From NCBI GenBank assembly GCA_020633975.1, contig JACKCR010000010.1, positions 131,173-195,172 of the forward strand: DNA of 64,000 bases, in the 5' to 3' direction. The notes beneath the pieces were generated by a model, which was not told where the DNA came from, searched no databases, and saw only the letters and a program-made list of their open reading frames with translations. A program made the translations under genes and the position numbers. Source of the DNA: Candidatus Eiseniibacteriota bacterium. Its GTDB lineage: Bacteria; Eisenbacteria; RBG-16-71-46; CAIMUX01. Shown piece by piece: positions 25,779 to 33,873 of the stretch (its first letter is position 1; each line of letters opens with the position of its first letter).

Positions 25779-26693
25779 CTAGGCGGAGTAGGCCTCTCCC
25801 ACCACCAGCGACACGGCTGCCGCTTCAACCTGAACCTCGACCGGGGTCCGCCCGATCCACTCCCCGTCGATCTGAACCGAGAGGGGGGTCTGGCTCTCGA
25901 TCCGGATCGACCGCGCCTTCCGATGGAGGAAGCCCGAAACCTCCTTCTTCCGGTCGCTCCCGAGGAAACGCTTGAGGCTCTCGAGGACCGCGCCGGGCTC
26001 GGTGTGGTCGATGACGAAGAAGTCGAGCAATCCGTCGTGGGGTGAGATGCCCTCGGCCAGAGTCAGGCCGAGGATGTCGAACTCCCCGAGATTCGCCAGG
26101 ATCGCCGACTGCCCCGGAGCGACGACGGACTCTCCATCCACCGTGATGTCGAGGACAGCCGACCGGTTCTCGATCAGCCCCTCGATGAACGCCCCGAGGT
26201 ACGCACCGAACCCGAACCGGTTCTTCGCCTCGCGGTCGGCCTTCTCCACCGTTTGAGCAGGGACACCGATGCCGAGACCGATGAGGAAGCACCGATCGAG
26301 CTCCGGCAGGTACCCCAGGTCGAAGTCCCGAGTCTCGCCGATGAGCGCGCGCTTCACGGCCTCGGCCGGGTCCGTCGGAAGACAGAGGACCCCAGCCAGG
26401 ACATTCGCCGTGCCTTGCGGAACGACTCCGAGCGGAGTGCTCCTCCCCGCTGTCAGTAACCCTTCGGCCGCTTCGAGAGCCGTTCCGTCTCCGCCCACTG
26501 CGATGATCCGGTCGAACCCGTCTTCCTCCGCCGCCCCGGCCCACTCGGCGCAGTCTCCCGCGCCGGTGGTCTCCCGGACTTCGCCGGACCAACCGTCCGT
26601 CTGTTCGAGAGCGCTCTCGAGCGTCTCGCGGAGCGAAGCAGGATCCCCCTGACCGGCGGTCGGGTTCATGATGATGAGAGCTTTGTCGTCCAT
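25779..26693 (-). CDS. Diacylglycerol kinase-family lipid kinase (YegS/DgkB-like)
   Basis: The 304-residue protein has the diacylglycerol kinase catalytic signature: ALIIMNPTAGQG at the N-terminus, IIAVGGDGTALEAAEGL with the nucleotide-binding GGDGT, and LGVVPQGTANVLAG. The C-terminal beta domain has HDGLLDFFVI and VQIDGEWIG, as in YegS. It phosphorylates a membrane lipid, most likely diacylglycerol, on the cytoplasmic face. I start at 26693 because the family begins right before the ALIIMNP strand; the frame is open 25 codons further. It diverges from asparagine synthetase across 249 bases that include a CGCCCAA/TTGGGCG inverted repeat (26784-26800). Confidence 0.9.
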   Translation of the reverse strand: MDDKALIIMNPTAGQGDPASLRETLESALEQTDGWSGEVRETTGAGDCAEWAGAAEEDGFDRIIAVGGDGTALEAAEGLLTAGRSTPLGVVPQGTANVLAGVLCLPTDPAEAVKRALIGETRDFDLGYLPELDRCFLIGLGIGVPAQTVEKADREAKNRFGFGAYLGAFIEGLIENRSAVLDITVDGESVVAPGQSAILANLGEFDILGLTLAEGISPHDGLLDFFVIDHTEPGAVLESLKRFLGSDRKKEVSGFLHRKARSIRIESQTPLSVQIDGEWIGRTPVEVQVEAAAVSLVVGEAYSA

Positions 26694-26942
26694 GGAGCGG
26701 GAGTCTACCCGAGCGCGCCGGGGTTGGGGTGGGAACCTAGGAACGATTGCGGCAATTCGTCGTATCAATCGCCCCGATCAATCCGCCCAAGGATTGGGCG
26801 ACAACGGTCGATACCCCCTACTATCTGAGTCATCCGACGCGCCGAACCCGCAATGCGGCCCTCGCCAGTTGGCGTGACCGGCATCGCTCCGGCCCCCGGT
26901 TGGACCGATCGAAACGGAAGTATCCAGAAGGAGCGTCGGAAC

Positions 26943-28652
26943 GTGTGCGGCATCGTCGGAATCCTCGATCCTGCGGGACAAGCATCCACCCTTCGTGAGC
27001 GAGCACTGGAGATGGCCCGGGCCGTCCGTCACCGTGGCCCGGACTGGAGCGGTGTCTGGGTGGGCGACCACGCCGTCCTCGCCCACGAACGGCTCGCCAT
27101 CGTGGGAGTCGAGAGCGGAGAGCAACCACTCGCGAGCCCTGACGGCACCGTCCTCTTGGCGGTGAACGGCGAGATCTACAACCACCGCGAGCTTCGCGCG
27201 GCCCACGCCGCTGACGTTCCTTGCCGGACCGGTTCGGACTGCGAGGTCCTCCTCCCCCTCTACGAACGGTTCGGGAAGGACCTCGCCGCACATCTCAACG
27301 GGATCTTCGCCTTCGTCCTGCACGACACGAAGACCGGGCGCACCCTGATCGCCCGCGATCCAATCGGGGTCATCCCTCTCTACCTAGGCAAGGACCGGGA
27401 AGGGCGTCTGCACGTCGCGTCGGAAATGAAGGCCCTCCTCCACCACTGCGTCTCCATCCAGGACTTCCCCCCCGGGCACGTGCTCGAGGTAGGCGGGCTG
27501 GCCGGATCAGGGCAAGGCGCGTCGGCGGCACCGACACCGGAGCGCTACTACCAACGCGCCTGGCAGAACGCAGAGTGGATCGCTGATTCCAAAGTCACGG
27601 CCCAGGATCTTCGAGACGGATTGGAGGCCGCCGTCCGGCGACAGCTCATGTCGGACGTCCCGTACGGGCTTCTCCTGTCCGGTGGGCTCGATTCGTCTGT
27701 CGTCGCGGCCTGCGCCATGAGGCACGCCCGTGGCCGGATCGAGGAAGACGAACGCCGCGAAGCTTGGTGGCCACGGGTCCATTCCTTCGCGATCGGACTC
27801 GAAGGATCGCCAGACCTCGCCGCCGCTCGTGTCGCCGCGGACGCACTCGGCACCGTACACCACGGGCTCACCTACACGATCGAGCAAGGGCTCGACGCCG
27901 TTCGTGATGTCATCAGGCACCTGGAGACCTTCGACGTCACGACGATCCGCGCCGCCACTCCGATGTTCCTGATGGCGCGAAGGATCAAGGCGATGGGCGT
28001 CAAGATGGTGCTCTCGGGAGAAGGAAGCGACGAGATCTTCGGAGGCTACCTCTACTTCCACAAGGCGCCCGACGAGCCCGCGTTCCACCAGGAGACGGTC
28101 CGCAAGCTCGCACAGCTCTTCCAGTTCGACTGCCTTCGTGCCAACAAGTCGATGGCTGCGTGGGGCGTCGAAGCCCGCGTTCCCTTCCTCGACTTGGAGT
28201 TCCTCGACCTCGCCATGTCGGTCGCGACGAGCGACAAGATGGTTCGAAACGGTCGCATGGAGAAGCACGTTCTTCGCGAAGGCTTCCAGGACTGGCTGCC
28301 AGGACGGATCGTCTGGCGGCAGAAAGAGCAGTTCTCGGACGGCGTCGGCTACGGCTGGATCGACACGCTCCGCTCGGTTGCCGAGGAACGCATCACCGAC
28401 CAAGACCTCGCCCACGCCGCCGAGCGGTTCCCGGTGAACCCGCCGTGGACGAAGGAAGGCTTCGTCTACCGCACGATCTTCGACGAGTTGTTCGACCATC
28501 CCGACGCACCGAAGTGCGTCCCGGAGGGGAAGTCGATCGCATGCTCCTCCCCGGTCGCCCTGGAGTGGGACCGGCGGTTCAAGGAGAACGCCGACCCGTC
28601 CGGACGGGCTGTGCTCGACGTGCACGAGGACTCCCGCGGCCGCGGAGAGTAA
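26943..28652 (+). CDS. asnB: Asparagine synthetase, glutamine-hydrolysing
   Basis: The GTG at 26943 has AAGGAG ten bases upstream and gives MCGIVGILD, so that after Met removal Cys is the N-terminal nucleophile of the glutaminase domain. Glutaminase motifs include RHRGPDWSG, ANGEIYNH (as VNGEIYNH) and GSDCEVLLPLYERFG. The synthetase domain has the ATP pyrophosphatase loop LLSGGLDSSVVAA and SGEGSDEIFGGYLYFH. It converts Asp, Gln and ATP to Asn, Glu, AMP and PPi in the cytoplasm. At 569 residues it is close to E. coli AsnB, with an insertion near residue 180 (GLAGSGQGASAAPTP). Confidence 0.95.
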   Translation: MCGIVGILDPAGQASTLRERALEMARAVRHRGPDWSGVWVGDHAVLAHERLAIVGVESGEQPLASPDGTVLLAVNGEIYNHRELRAAHAADVPCRTGSDCEVLLPLYERFGKDLAAHLNGIFAFVLHDTKTGRTLIARDPIGVIPLYLGKDREGRLHVASEMKALLHHCVSIQDFPPGHVLEVGGLAGSGQGASAAPTPERYYQRAWQNAEWIADSKVTAQDLRDGLEAAVRRQLMSDVPYGLLLSGGLDSSVVAACAMRHARGRIEEDERREAWWPRVHSFAIGLEGSPDLAAARVAADALGTVHHGLTYTIEQGLDAVRDVIRHLETFDVTTIRAATPMFLMARRIKAMGVKMVLSGEGSDEIFGGYLYFHKAPDEPAFHQETVRKLAQLFQFDCLRANKSMAAWGVEARVPFLDLEFLDLAMSVATSDKMVRNGRMEKHVLREGFQDWLPGRIVWRQKEQFSDGVGYGWIDTLRSVAEERITDQDLAHAAERFPVNPPWTKEGFVYRTIFDELFDHPDAPKCVPEGKSIACSSPVALEWDRRFKENADPSGRAVLDVHEDSRGRGE

Positions 28653-28955
28653 TCGCTCGCCCGTCGCGCGATTGGTGCGACCTTCGCGTCCGTGAGACAC
28701 CGGTGAGGCGCATCGGCGTACGCGGAACCCGAAAGACGATGTAGGAGTCAGCCGCGAACCGCACCTCGCGACGCACGCCCGAACGCCCCAATCCAGGTCC
28801 GGGCCGGCTGACCGCCCCGAAGGGTCAAAAATCCCTATTTTTCTCGACTCAAGGGCTTCCAATCGCCAAAAACCCTGCAATAATAGGTTGGATTGTTCGG
28901 AGGGGCTTCTCGCCCCTGTTTTTCCAGGATGAAACGAAACCCAAGGAGGGATCCA
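28653..28955. other. Intergenic region with AT-rich promoter-like stretch
   Basis: The first 170 bases hold nothing I can name. From about 28826 the composition becomes AT-rich, unlike the rest of the window (CAAAAATCCCTATTTTTC, then CAATAATAGG at 28878). AATAAT at 28879 could be a -10 element for the HU gene, but the matching -35 is weak. An attenuator-like hairpin follows at 28901. Confidence 0.4.
28901..28923 (+). terminator. Terminator-like hairpin in the leader of the HU gene
   Basis: AGGGGC (28901-28906) pairs with GCCCCT (28912-28917) around a TTCTC loop, followed by GTTTTT. It sits 32 bases before the HU start, downstream of the AT-rich promoter-like stretch. It could attenuate HU transcription or simply end readthrough from asnB. 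Confidence 0.5.
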
Positions 28956-29363
28956 ATGGCGAAGGCCAAGGCGAAGACCAAGACGAAGGCCAAGGCGAAG
29001 CCCAAGGCCAAGGCAGCCGCGAAGGCAGCCCCGAAGAAGCTCACTGCGGTGAAGGAGCCGATGACGAAGTCGGCCGTCCTCATGGAGATCGCGGACCACA
29101 CCGGCCTCAGCCGGAAGCAGGTTCAGTCTGTCTTCAACGAGCTCAGCGATGTCGTCGAGCGTCACGTGAAGAAGGGCTCCTGTGGCTCGTTCACGCTTCC
29201 TGGTCTCCTCAAGATCAAGACCGTGAAGAAGCCGGCCCGCAAGGCTCAGAAGAACGTTCCGAACCCGTTCCGTCCGGGCGAGTTCATGGACGTTGCGGCA
29301 AAGCCGGCCACCGTCAAGGTGAAGGCTCTCCCGCTGAAGAAGCTGAAGGACATGGCCGTCTAA
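28956..29363 (+). CDS. HU/IHF-family nucleoid protein with Lys/Ala-rich N-terminal tail
   Basis: The 135-residue protein starts with about 30 residues of alternating Lys and Ala (AKAKAKTKTKAKAKPKAK), like a eukaryotic H1 tail. An HU fold follows: TKSAVLMEIADHTGLSRKQV, VFNELSDVVERHVKKG and the DNA-binding arm with NPFRPGEFMDV. The PNPFRPGE stretch corresponds to the RNPxTGE arm tip, with Pro kept. It should bend and compact DNA. The start has AAGGAGGG just upstream. A strong terminator lies 36 bases after the stop. Confidence 0.92.
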   Translation: MAKAKAKTKTKAKAKPKAKAAAKAAPKKLTAVKEPMTKSAVLMEIADHTGLSRKQVQSVFNELSDVVERHVKKGSCGSFTLPGLLKIKTVKKPARKAQKNVPNPFRPGEFMDVAAKPATVKVKALPLKKLKDMAV

Positions 29364-29398
29364 GAGCCTTCTGCGGAGCCATCGCCGCGAGTCTCTCT

Positions 29399-29436
29399 AA
29401 AAGCTCACCGGAGGTCGCAATCCGGTGAGCTTTTTT
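29399..29436 (+). terminator. Rho-independent terminator of the HU gene
   Basis: AAAAGCTCACCGGA (29399-29412) pairs perfectly with TCCGGTGAGCTTTT (29421-29434) around an eight-base loop, and the T run continues to 29436. The A tract on the 5' side would also let it work on the other strand. Confidence 0.9.
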
Positions 29437-29593
29437 GTTGGCCCTCGATCCACCCACCCAGGCATCCTGCCACTGCGAACTACCTCTCGCCGGTTCCGTG
29501 ACGCGCCGCGAGATTGGCGTTGAACCTGATGGCAGAGAGACGGCGGACGGCGGAACCACGATCACGCACAACAGACCTTGGGCGGATGCAAAC

Positions 29594-30154
29594 ATGCAAA
29601 CCACATCGCGTGTGCCACTCAGCTCCACGTGGATCGTTTCGACGCTGGCTCTGCTTTGCCTCGCACCAACCGTCGCATACTCCCTTCCGGAGCTTTGGGA
29701 CTCGCTCTGCCAGTCGTGTCACACCGACGACTCTCGGACGTGCGCCGGCTGTCACAACCACCGCGGCGAACTGAATGCTCACACGACACAGGAGCAGTAC
29801 TGGCCAGGCGAATCCGTCGAGGTTCGCTTCGAGGGCGGGGGCAAACCAGGTTGGGTCAGGGCCCGCCTCTACGACGCTTCGGGATCGCTCCTCGATGAAG
29901 CGACTGGCCCCTCACGAAGCGGAGACGACTCGCTCCGTACGGCCGTCGACGACAAGGTCACGTTCCCTCTCACCCTGCTCGGCCGCGCGCCCTCGGCACC
30001 CGGCACGTACACTTGGCGAGCCGCCTACTTCGGGATCTTCCACATTCAGAACGTATCCCACGACGAAGAGTGGGTGCCTGTCGAGGTCGAAGTCGTGTCG
30101 CCTGGTTCGTTCGAGGAGTACACGTGGGGCCGACTCAAGCGACACTACCGCTGA
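29594..30154 (+). CDS. Exported dihaem cytochrome-like protein with C-terminal WG motif
   Basis: The 186-residue protein has a signal peptide (TWIVSTLALLCLAPTVAYS) and two haem-c motifs close together, CQSCH and CAGCH, at about residues 37-57. The rest is an all-beta domain with EQYWPGESVEVRFEGGGKPG and LGRAPSAPGTYTWRAAYFGI, like a copper-resistance or Ig-type fold. The chain ends EEYTWGRLKRHYR, a motif shared with two other secreted proteins in this window. It probably carries electrons or binds haem in the envelope. The ATG at 29594 is chosen for the signal peptide; no strong ribosome site precedes it. Confidence 0.8.
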   Translation: MQTTSRVPLSSTWIVSTLALLCLAPTVAYSLPELWDSLCQSCHTDDSRTCAGCHNHRGELNAHTTQEQYWPGESVEVRFEGGGKPGWVRARLYDASGSLLDEATGPSRSGDDSLRTAVDDKVTFPLTLLGRAPSAPGTYTWRAAYFGIFHIQNVSHDEEWVPVEVEVVSPGSFEEYTWGRLKRHYR

Positions 30155-30189
30155 GGACAGGCTCAATCGAAGCACTTCGGCCTGAGCAA

Positions 30190-30221
30190 AGACGGCGACG
30201 TGGTTTCCCACGTCGCCGTCT
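30190..30221. terminator. Bidirectional hairpin between convergent genes
   Basis: AGACGGCGACGTGG (30190-30203) and CCACGTCGCCGTCT (30208-30221) form a perfect 14-bp stem with a TTTC loop. It lies between the dihaem gene (+) and the PNGase-like gene (-), and is well placed to end both transcripts. Confidence 0.8.
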
Positions 30222-30321
30222 CGCGCTTCTTCTCGATGTCCCGGGTCGCTGTCGTACGCCCTCTCTTCGAGGGCCGTAGCCGCCTCCAGCCAAAGAGCCG
30301 GCGGCCGCCCGGGAGCAACGA

Positions 30322-31770
30322 CTACCGGACGAGCATCATCTTCCGAGACTCCGCCACTTTCCCTTCGATCTGGAGTTCGTAGAAGTAGGCTCCCGCGGGC
30401 AGCGGCTCGCCACGATCGTCCCGCCCGTCCCAGGCTACCTGGTGAACGCCCGCATCACGATGGGTCCGATCGAGGGTTCGAGCGACACGACCCGCCGAGT
30501 CGTAGATCACGACCTGCGCCACACCGGGGGCCGGAAGCGCATATCGGATCGTCGTCGATGGCGTGAACGGGTTCGGCTCGTTCGAGAGAAGCCTCGGACG
30601 CTCCGCGACATCCACACCTTCCACGGCCGAGTTCGCGTTGGCCACGTAGTAGACGAGCTGCCCACTGAGTGCGTAGTTCGGTTCGGTGTGTCCGTTGTTG
30701 TTGTAGTTGCAGTCCGCGCAGGTCGTGCCGCTAATGCAGTTCGGATTGCAGGGACAGCAGAAGTTCGTATAGGCCTGAACGTCGTAGTCGACCGTCGCCG
30801 TGGTTCCAGGGACTAGGGCAGAGGTCACGTCCACGGCCCAGGCAGGAGCGTCTGCTCCCGGACACCATCCCGCGCGATTCCCGGGCCACGTACCACCCTG
30901 CGGGCTACAAGGATTGCTCGCGCAGTCGGACCGCCAGAGAGAGTGCGACCAGGAGTCCGAGTTGACGAGAACGGAATGCTGACGCGGACAGAACTCCGCA
31001 CAGTTCGCCGTGTTTCCCTGGCCGTGGCCGGTCGCGAACATGCGGAACATGACCCGGTCGATGTCCGCAGGAACGTCGATCGCCATCGGCGCGAGGAAAT
31101 CTTCGATGGGACGATCCGGGTCCCCGTAGACCGCGTGGTAGCTGGTCCAGAGGTTCACGACCTCGACCGCCGAGTAGTCCCCAACGCCTTCTTCGAACTC
31201 GAAGTCGAGAGTGCAGAGCCAGCCTCGGTTTCCTCCGATCCAGCTCTCGATGTAGTTGCTGAGCGTCACCTCACCCTGAAGGAGAGGAATGTAGTCCGTG
31301 ACATCGATCTCCCAGGTGCACGTTCCCGGACGACCCGTTCCTGTGATGTCGTACGGGGTAACATAGCGAGCAATCTCGAACGGCTCGAGGATCGGATCTC
31401 CGAACTCGTCCACCTCGCCGGTATCGTGGAGGATCTTGAGTACACCGAGACGATCCCAGGGATCGCAATCCGCCGGCGCATCCGGACACCCGATGGTGAA
31501 GTGAAGAGTTGCCTTGTGGAACGGGACGCTCCCGTCCGGGAACGTGAACGTGGCGACGTGCGGATCTGCCCAGTTGATGAAGTCCTGCTGCCAGGTCTGT
31601 ACCCACGTCACGTCGCCGAAGTCGGCGCGCGCGGAGGAGGCGGGAACCAAAGCGCAGAGCCCCGCACAAACACCGAGCAGGAGCGCGCGGTCCCGAATAC
31701 CGTGCCGCCGTGTCCGCTCAGCCCCGGTCTGCCCAGTCGACTCGGTCCGCCTACGCCCAATCCATGACAT
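30322..31770 (-). CDS. Peptide-N-glycosidase F-like protein with FlgD-like C-terminal domain
   Basis: The 482-residue protein has a signal peptide (ALLLGVCAGLCALVPASSA). Two PNGase F domains follow. The N-terminal one has TLHFTIGCPDAPADCDPWDR; the WDR matches the region holding the catalytic Asp in the flavobacterial enzyme. The C-terminal one has the diagnostic ATGHGQGNTANCAEFCPRQH and CSPQGGTWPGNRAGWCPG. The last 90 residues are a FlgD-type Ig module (NEPNPFTPSTTIRYALP, WDGRDDRGEPLPAGAYFYEL) ending KMMLVR. It should cleave the amide bond between N-glycans and Asn on glycoproteins outside the cell. GAGGGGG lies seven bases before the ATG. The upstream gene encodes a small exported CxxC protein. 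Confidence 0.92.
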   Translation of the reverse strand: MSWIGRRRTESTGQTGAERTRRHGIRDRALLLGVCAGLCALVPASSARADFGDVTWVQTWQQDFINWADPHVATFTFPDGSVPFHKATLHFTIGCPDAPADCDPWDRLGVLKILHDTGEVDEFGDPILEPFEIARYVTPYDITGTGRPGTCTWEIDVTDYIPLLQGEVTLSNYIESWIGGNRGWLCTLDFEFEEGVGDYSAVEVVNLWTSYHAVYGDPDRPIEDFLAPMAIDVPADIDRVMFRMFATGHGQGNTANCAEFCPRQHSVLVNSDSWSHSLWRSDCASNPCSPQGGTWPGNRAGWCPGADAPAWAVDVTSALVPGTTATVDYDVQAYTNFCCPCNPNCISGTTCADCNYNNNGHTEPNYALSGQLVYYVANANSAVEGVDVAERPRLLSNEPNPFTPSTTIRYALPAPGVAQVVIYDSAGRVARTLDRTHRDAGVHQVAWDGRDDRGEPLPAGAYFYELQIEGKVAESRKMMLVR

Positions 31771-31785
31771 GTTCAGCCCCCTCTT

Positions 31786-31885
31786 CGTTGCAATGCCGGT
31801 TGCCGCGATGCAGATCACTGCAACGCGGATCGTCGCAAGGCGGATCGCTGCGATGCACACCGTTGCAGCGGATCGTCGCAATCGA
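31786..31885. repeat. 15-bp degenerate tandem repeats upstream of PNGase-like gene
   Basis: About six units resembling GATCGYYGCAAGGCG run from 31786 to 31885, for example at about 31813, 31828 and 31843. They fill the gap between the CxxC protein gene and the PNGase-like gene on the same strand. The unit is a multiple of three, so the frame upstream of the real ATG stays open across it. Confidence 0.7.
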
Positions 31886-31887
31886 GG

Positions 31888-32367
31888 TTACTGCTTCGCG
31901 AACTCCGCAGCTCTCCTCGACTCCGCTTCGTTTCGCTCGAGAATCGCATGGATCTCGACAACCACCCTAGCATCTCCCGACGTGAGTAGGGTGATCTCGC
32001 CATCCGGGGTGGGAATGTGCTCCTTCTCCGCACCGGCCAACAACACGAGGCCGATGGCGTCGCACATCCCACAAGTCTCGACCTTCTCCCCCCGTGCGGC
32101 CTTCGCTTCCGCCTCACGCAGACCAGACAGAGCAGCCCGGAGCGCAGAGAGGTGCTTCTGGTCCGTCCGAAGGATCGAGACCAGGCCGTTCGAGACCGAG
32201 TACTCCTCCCACTCCATGGACTCGAGCAGCCCAGGATGTGTCGAGAAGTTCCAGCAATAGCCGCAGTGCGAGACATCCCACCAGTCGGAGTGGTAGACCT
32301 CCGCGCTCGCCCACGGCACGAGCGCCAACACTGCCAGGAACCAGGCAACCCCGCGCAAGCCACGCAT
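31888..32367 (-). CDS. Small exported protein with CGYC and CGMC motifs
   Basis: I do not recognise this 159-residue protein. The ATG at 32367 has GGGGGAGGG seven bases upstream and starts a signal peptide (MRGLRGVAWFLAVLALVPWA). The mature part begins EVYHSDWWDVSHCGYCWNF and later has GEKVETCGMCDAIGLVLLAG. Two CxxC pairs suggest metal binding or a redox role. The remainder is helical and charged (LSALRAALSGLREAEAKAAR). It is followed on the same strand by the PNGase-like gene. Confidence 0.75.
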   Translation of the reverse strand: MRGLRGVAWFLAVLALVPWASAEVYHSDWWDVSHCGYCWNFSTHPGLLESMEWEEYSVSNGLVSILRTDQKHLSALRAALSGLREAEAKAARGEKVETCGMCDAIGLVLLAGAEKEHIPTPDGEITLLTSGDARVVVEIHAILERNEAESRRAAEFAKQ

Positions 32368-32584
32368 ACCCGAGCCCTCCCCCGGTTGGTCCTCTCCCAA
32401 GGACGCAGACGGCACCTGTATTCGGAGTGCAAAAAGGCTACCCCAAAGGGGGTGGGGTTAGGCAACGACTAGGTTTCCGCAGCGCGAGTTTGCCGTGCCG
32501 TCGAGTCGGCGCCGTGGCAACCGGGATGCGGCGATGGTGGAGATCAGGGTTAGGCGACGAGTCGACGACCCATCGGCAACTCAG

Positions 32585-32971
32585 CTACCGAACGGCGAGC
32601 CAGAGTCCGGTCAGGATGAGTCCGACTCCTCCCAGCTGGGTCATGGAGAGCTTCTCTCGGAAGACGAACCAGCTGACGAGGAGGATGATCGCATAGCCGC
32701 CCGAGACCATGATCGGATAGGCCAGCGAGAGCCGGAAGTGTTTGAGCGCGAGCGAGTACGCCAGGAGGTTGAGGCCGAAGCAGATGATTCCGAGGATGAA
32801 GTACGGATCCAGGAACTGGGCGATCCAACCAGGACCACCGGCCGTAGTCGCCGCGTTGGCCGCGTCTTCCAACCGGACCCGACGCAGCATCCCGTACTTC
32901 ACGAGCAGGTTCGCCGCGGCGTTGCAGAGAAGTGCGGTGATGAGCAGCAGAACCGTCCCGTACGAGCTCAC
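32585..32971 (-). CDS. SMR/EamA-like four-helix membrane transporter
   Basis: The 128-residue protein has four predicted membrane helices (TVLLLITALLCNAAANLLV, YFILGIICFGLNLLAYSLA, YPIMVSGGYAIILLVSWFVF, LGGVGLILTGLWLAV), like half of an EamA transporter or an SMR protein, which would act as a dimer. The typical membrane-embedded Glu of EmrE is not evident in helix 1, so drug export should not be assumed. The GTG start overlaps the stop of the upstream NTPase gene as GTGA and has GGAGG seven bases upstream, so the pair is translationally coupled. Confidence 0.78.
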   Translation of the reverse strand: MSSYGTVLLLITALLCNAAANLLVKYGMLRRVRLEDAANAATTAGGPGWIAQFLDPYFILGIICFGLNLLAYSLALKHFRLSLAYPIMVSGGYAIILLVSWFVFREKLSMTQLGGVGLILTGLWLAVR

Positions 32972-33615
32972 GAGGGATCCTCCCGAAACAGAGGTAGCTG
33001 GACGTCGTCGATCGGAAGCGTGGTCAACACCCGTTGGATCCAGCGCTCGCGCGGCGTCTCGTGCAACCGGATCGCCGGCACCACGAACTCCACCGAAAGC
33101 TGCGTGATGAGCTCTTCGATCCTCTCCTGATAGCGACGATCCGTGTCGCGGACCCCATCGAAGCGCGGCCCGTCGAGGATCGGCACCCAGAAGATGGCCG
33201 AGTAGGACTTGATCCAGCTCCGCACCAGAGCGTGGTACTCCGGCTGTCGTCCGCAGCTCGCTACGAGGTACGCATAGTTGTCGAGAACCGACCGGTCGCA
33301 AACGATCGCTTCGTGAAGACTCGCCGCCTCGATCTCCATCGCCATTTGCGTGTGCAGAATCCAGGCCTGGGCCTCGAGCGACGTCTCCTTGTTGATCGGA
33401 AGAGGACAGCGCCTGGCCACCTCCTTCACCACGTCGACATGGAGATCCCGACGCTTGAGCGCAGCAGCGAGCTCGAAGCAGAGCGTCGTCTTACCGACAC
33501 CATGACTCCCGATGAAGGCGACCTTGAGACAGCCCGCGTTGCGGCCGCCGAGAGTGGTCTCGGACGGAGCGTCCTCCTCGGGGGAGGTGCGATCGTTCGG
33601 TTTCATCTCACTCAT
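32968..33615 (-). CDS. P-loop NTPase/kinase, AAA_28 (NadR-like) type
   Basis: The 215-residue protein has a Walker A motif (VAFIGSHGVGKTTLCFELAA). The following segments VVKEVARRCPLPINKE, AWILHTQMAMEIEAA and VCDRSVLDNYAYLV are typical of the AAA_28 family, which includes the kinase domain of NadR. A nucleoside or small-molecule kinase is possible; the substrate cannot be read. The ATG at 33615 is the first that excludes the upstream MITE. Its stop overlaps the start of the SMR-like gene. Confidence 0.82.
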   Translation of the reverse strand: MSEMKPNDRTSPEEDAPSETTLGGRNAGCLKVAFIGSHGVGKTTLCFELAAALKRRDLHVDVVKEVARRCPLPINKETSLEAQAWILHTQMAMEIEAASLHEAIVCDRSVLDNYAYLVASCGRQPEYHALVRSWIKSYSAIFWVPILDGPRFDGVRDTDRRYQERIEELITQLSVEFVVPAIRLHETPRERWIQRVLTTLPIDDVQLPLFREDPS

Positions 33616-33662
33616 GCAGTCGCGAAAGGTATCACGCCCGGCCACGTCGCGGGAGAGCTCCG

Positions 33663-33828
33663 GGTTGTGGCTGGAAGATTGCGGATGGCGGCCGCAAAGC
33701 CAGTTCCCCGCCGATGACCTAGCGGCCACGAGACGCGATGCGAAAGAAACGACGCACCAAGACCACTGCAATCGATTCTCGAAAGGTCACTTAGGGACCC
33801 CGTATCCGCAATTGTCCCGCCACGCACC
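33663..33828. mobile_element. 166-bp MITE related to the insertion sequence at 6.8 kb
   Basis: The left end (33663 onward) reads GGTTGTGGCTGGAAGATTGC-GGAT and matches the right end of the 6.8-kb insertion sequence at about 27 of 31 positions. The right end (33804-33828) is its imperfect inverse, ATCCGCAATTGTCCCGCCAC. The two ends agree at 17 of 20 core positions. There is no room for a gene inside. The element lies between divergent NTPase and rhomboid genes, so it carries or replaces their promoter region. No target duplication is apparent. Confidence 0.75.
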
Positions 33829-33873
33829 ATGAAACCGCGATCGCTTCGGGGGACTCCGGCATCAGAGTGGTCC

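Noticed and set aside
26740-26760. Third copy of the insertion-sequence inverted repeat (GATTGCGG)
   Set aside because: Only eight bases match and the conserved GGTTGTGGC part is missing.
27507-29165. A 552-codon open frame opposite asnB and HU
   Set aside because: It spans two real genes and the promoter-like gap between them; no motif.
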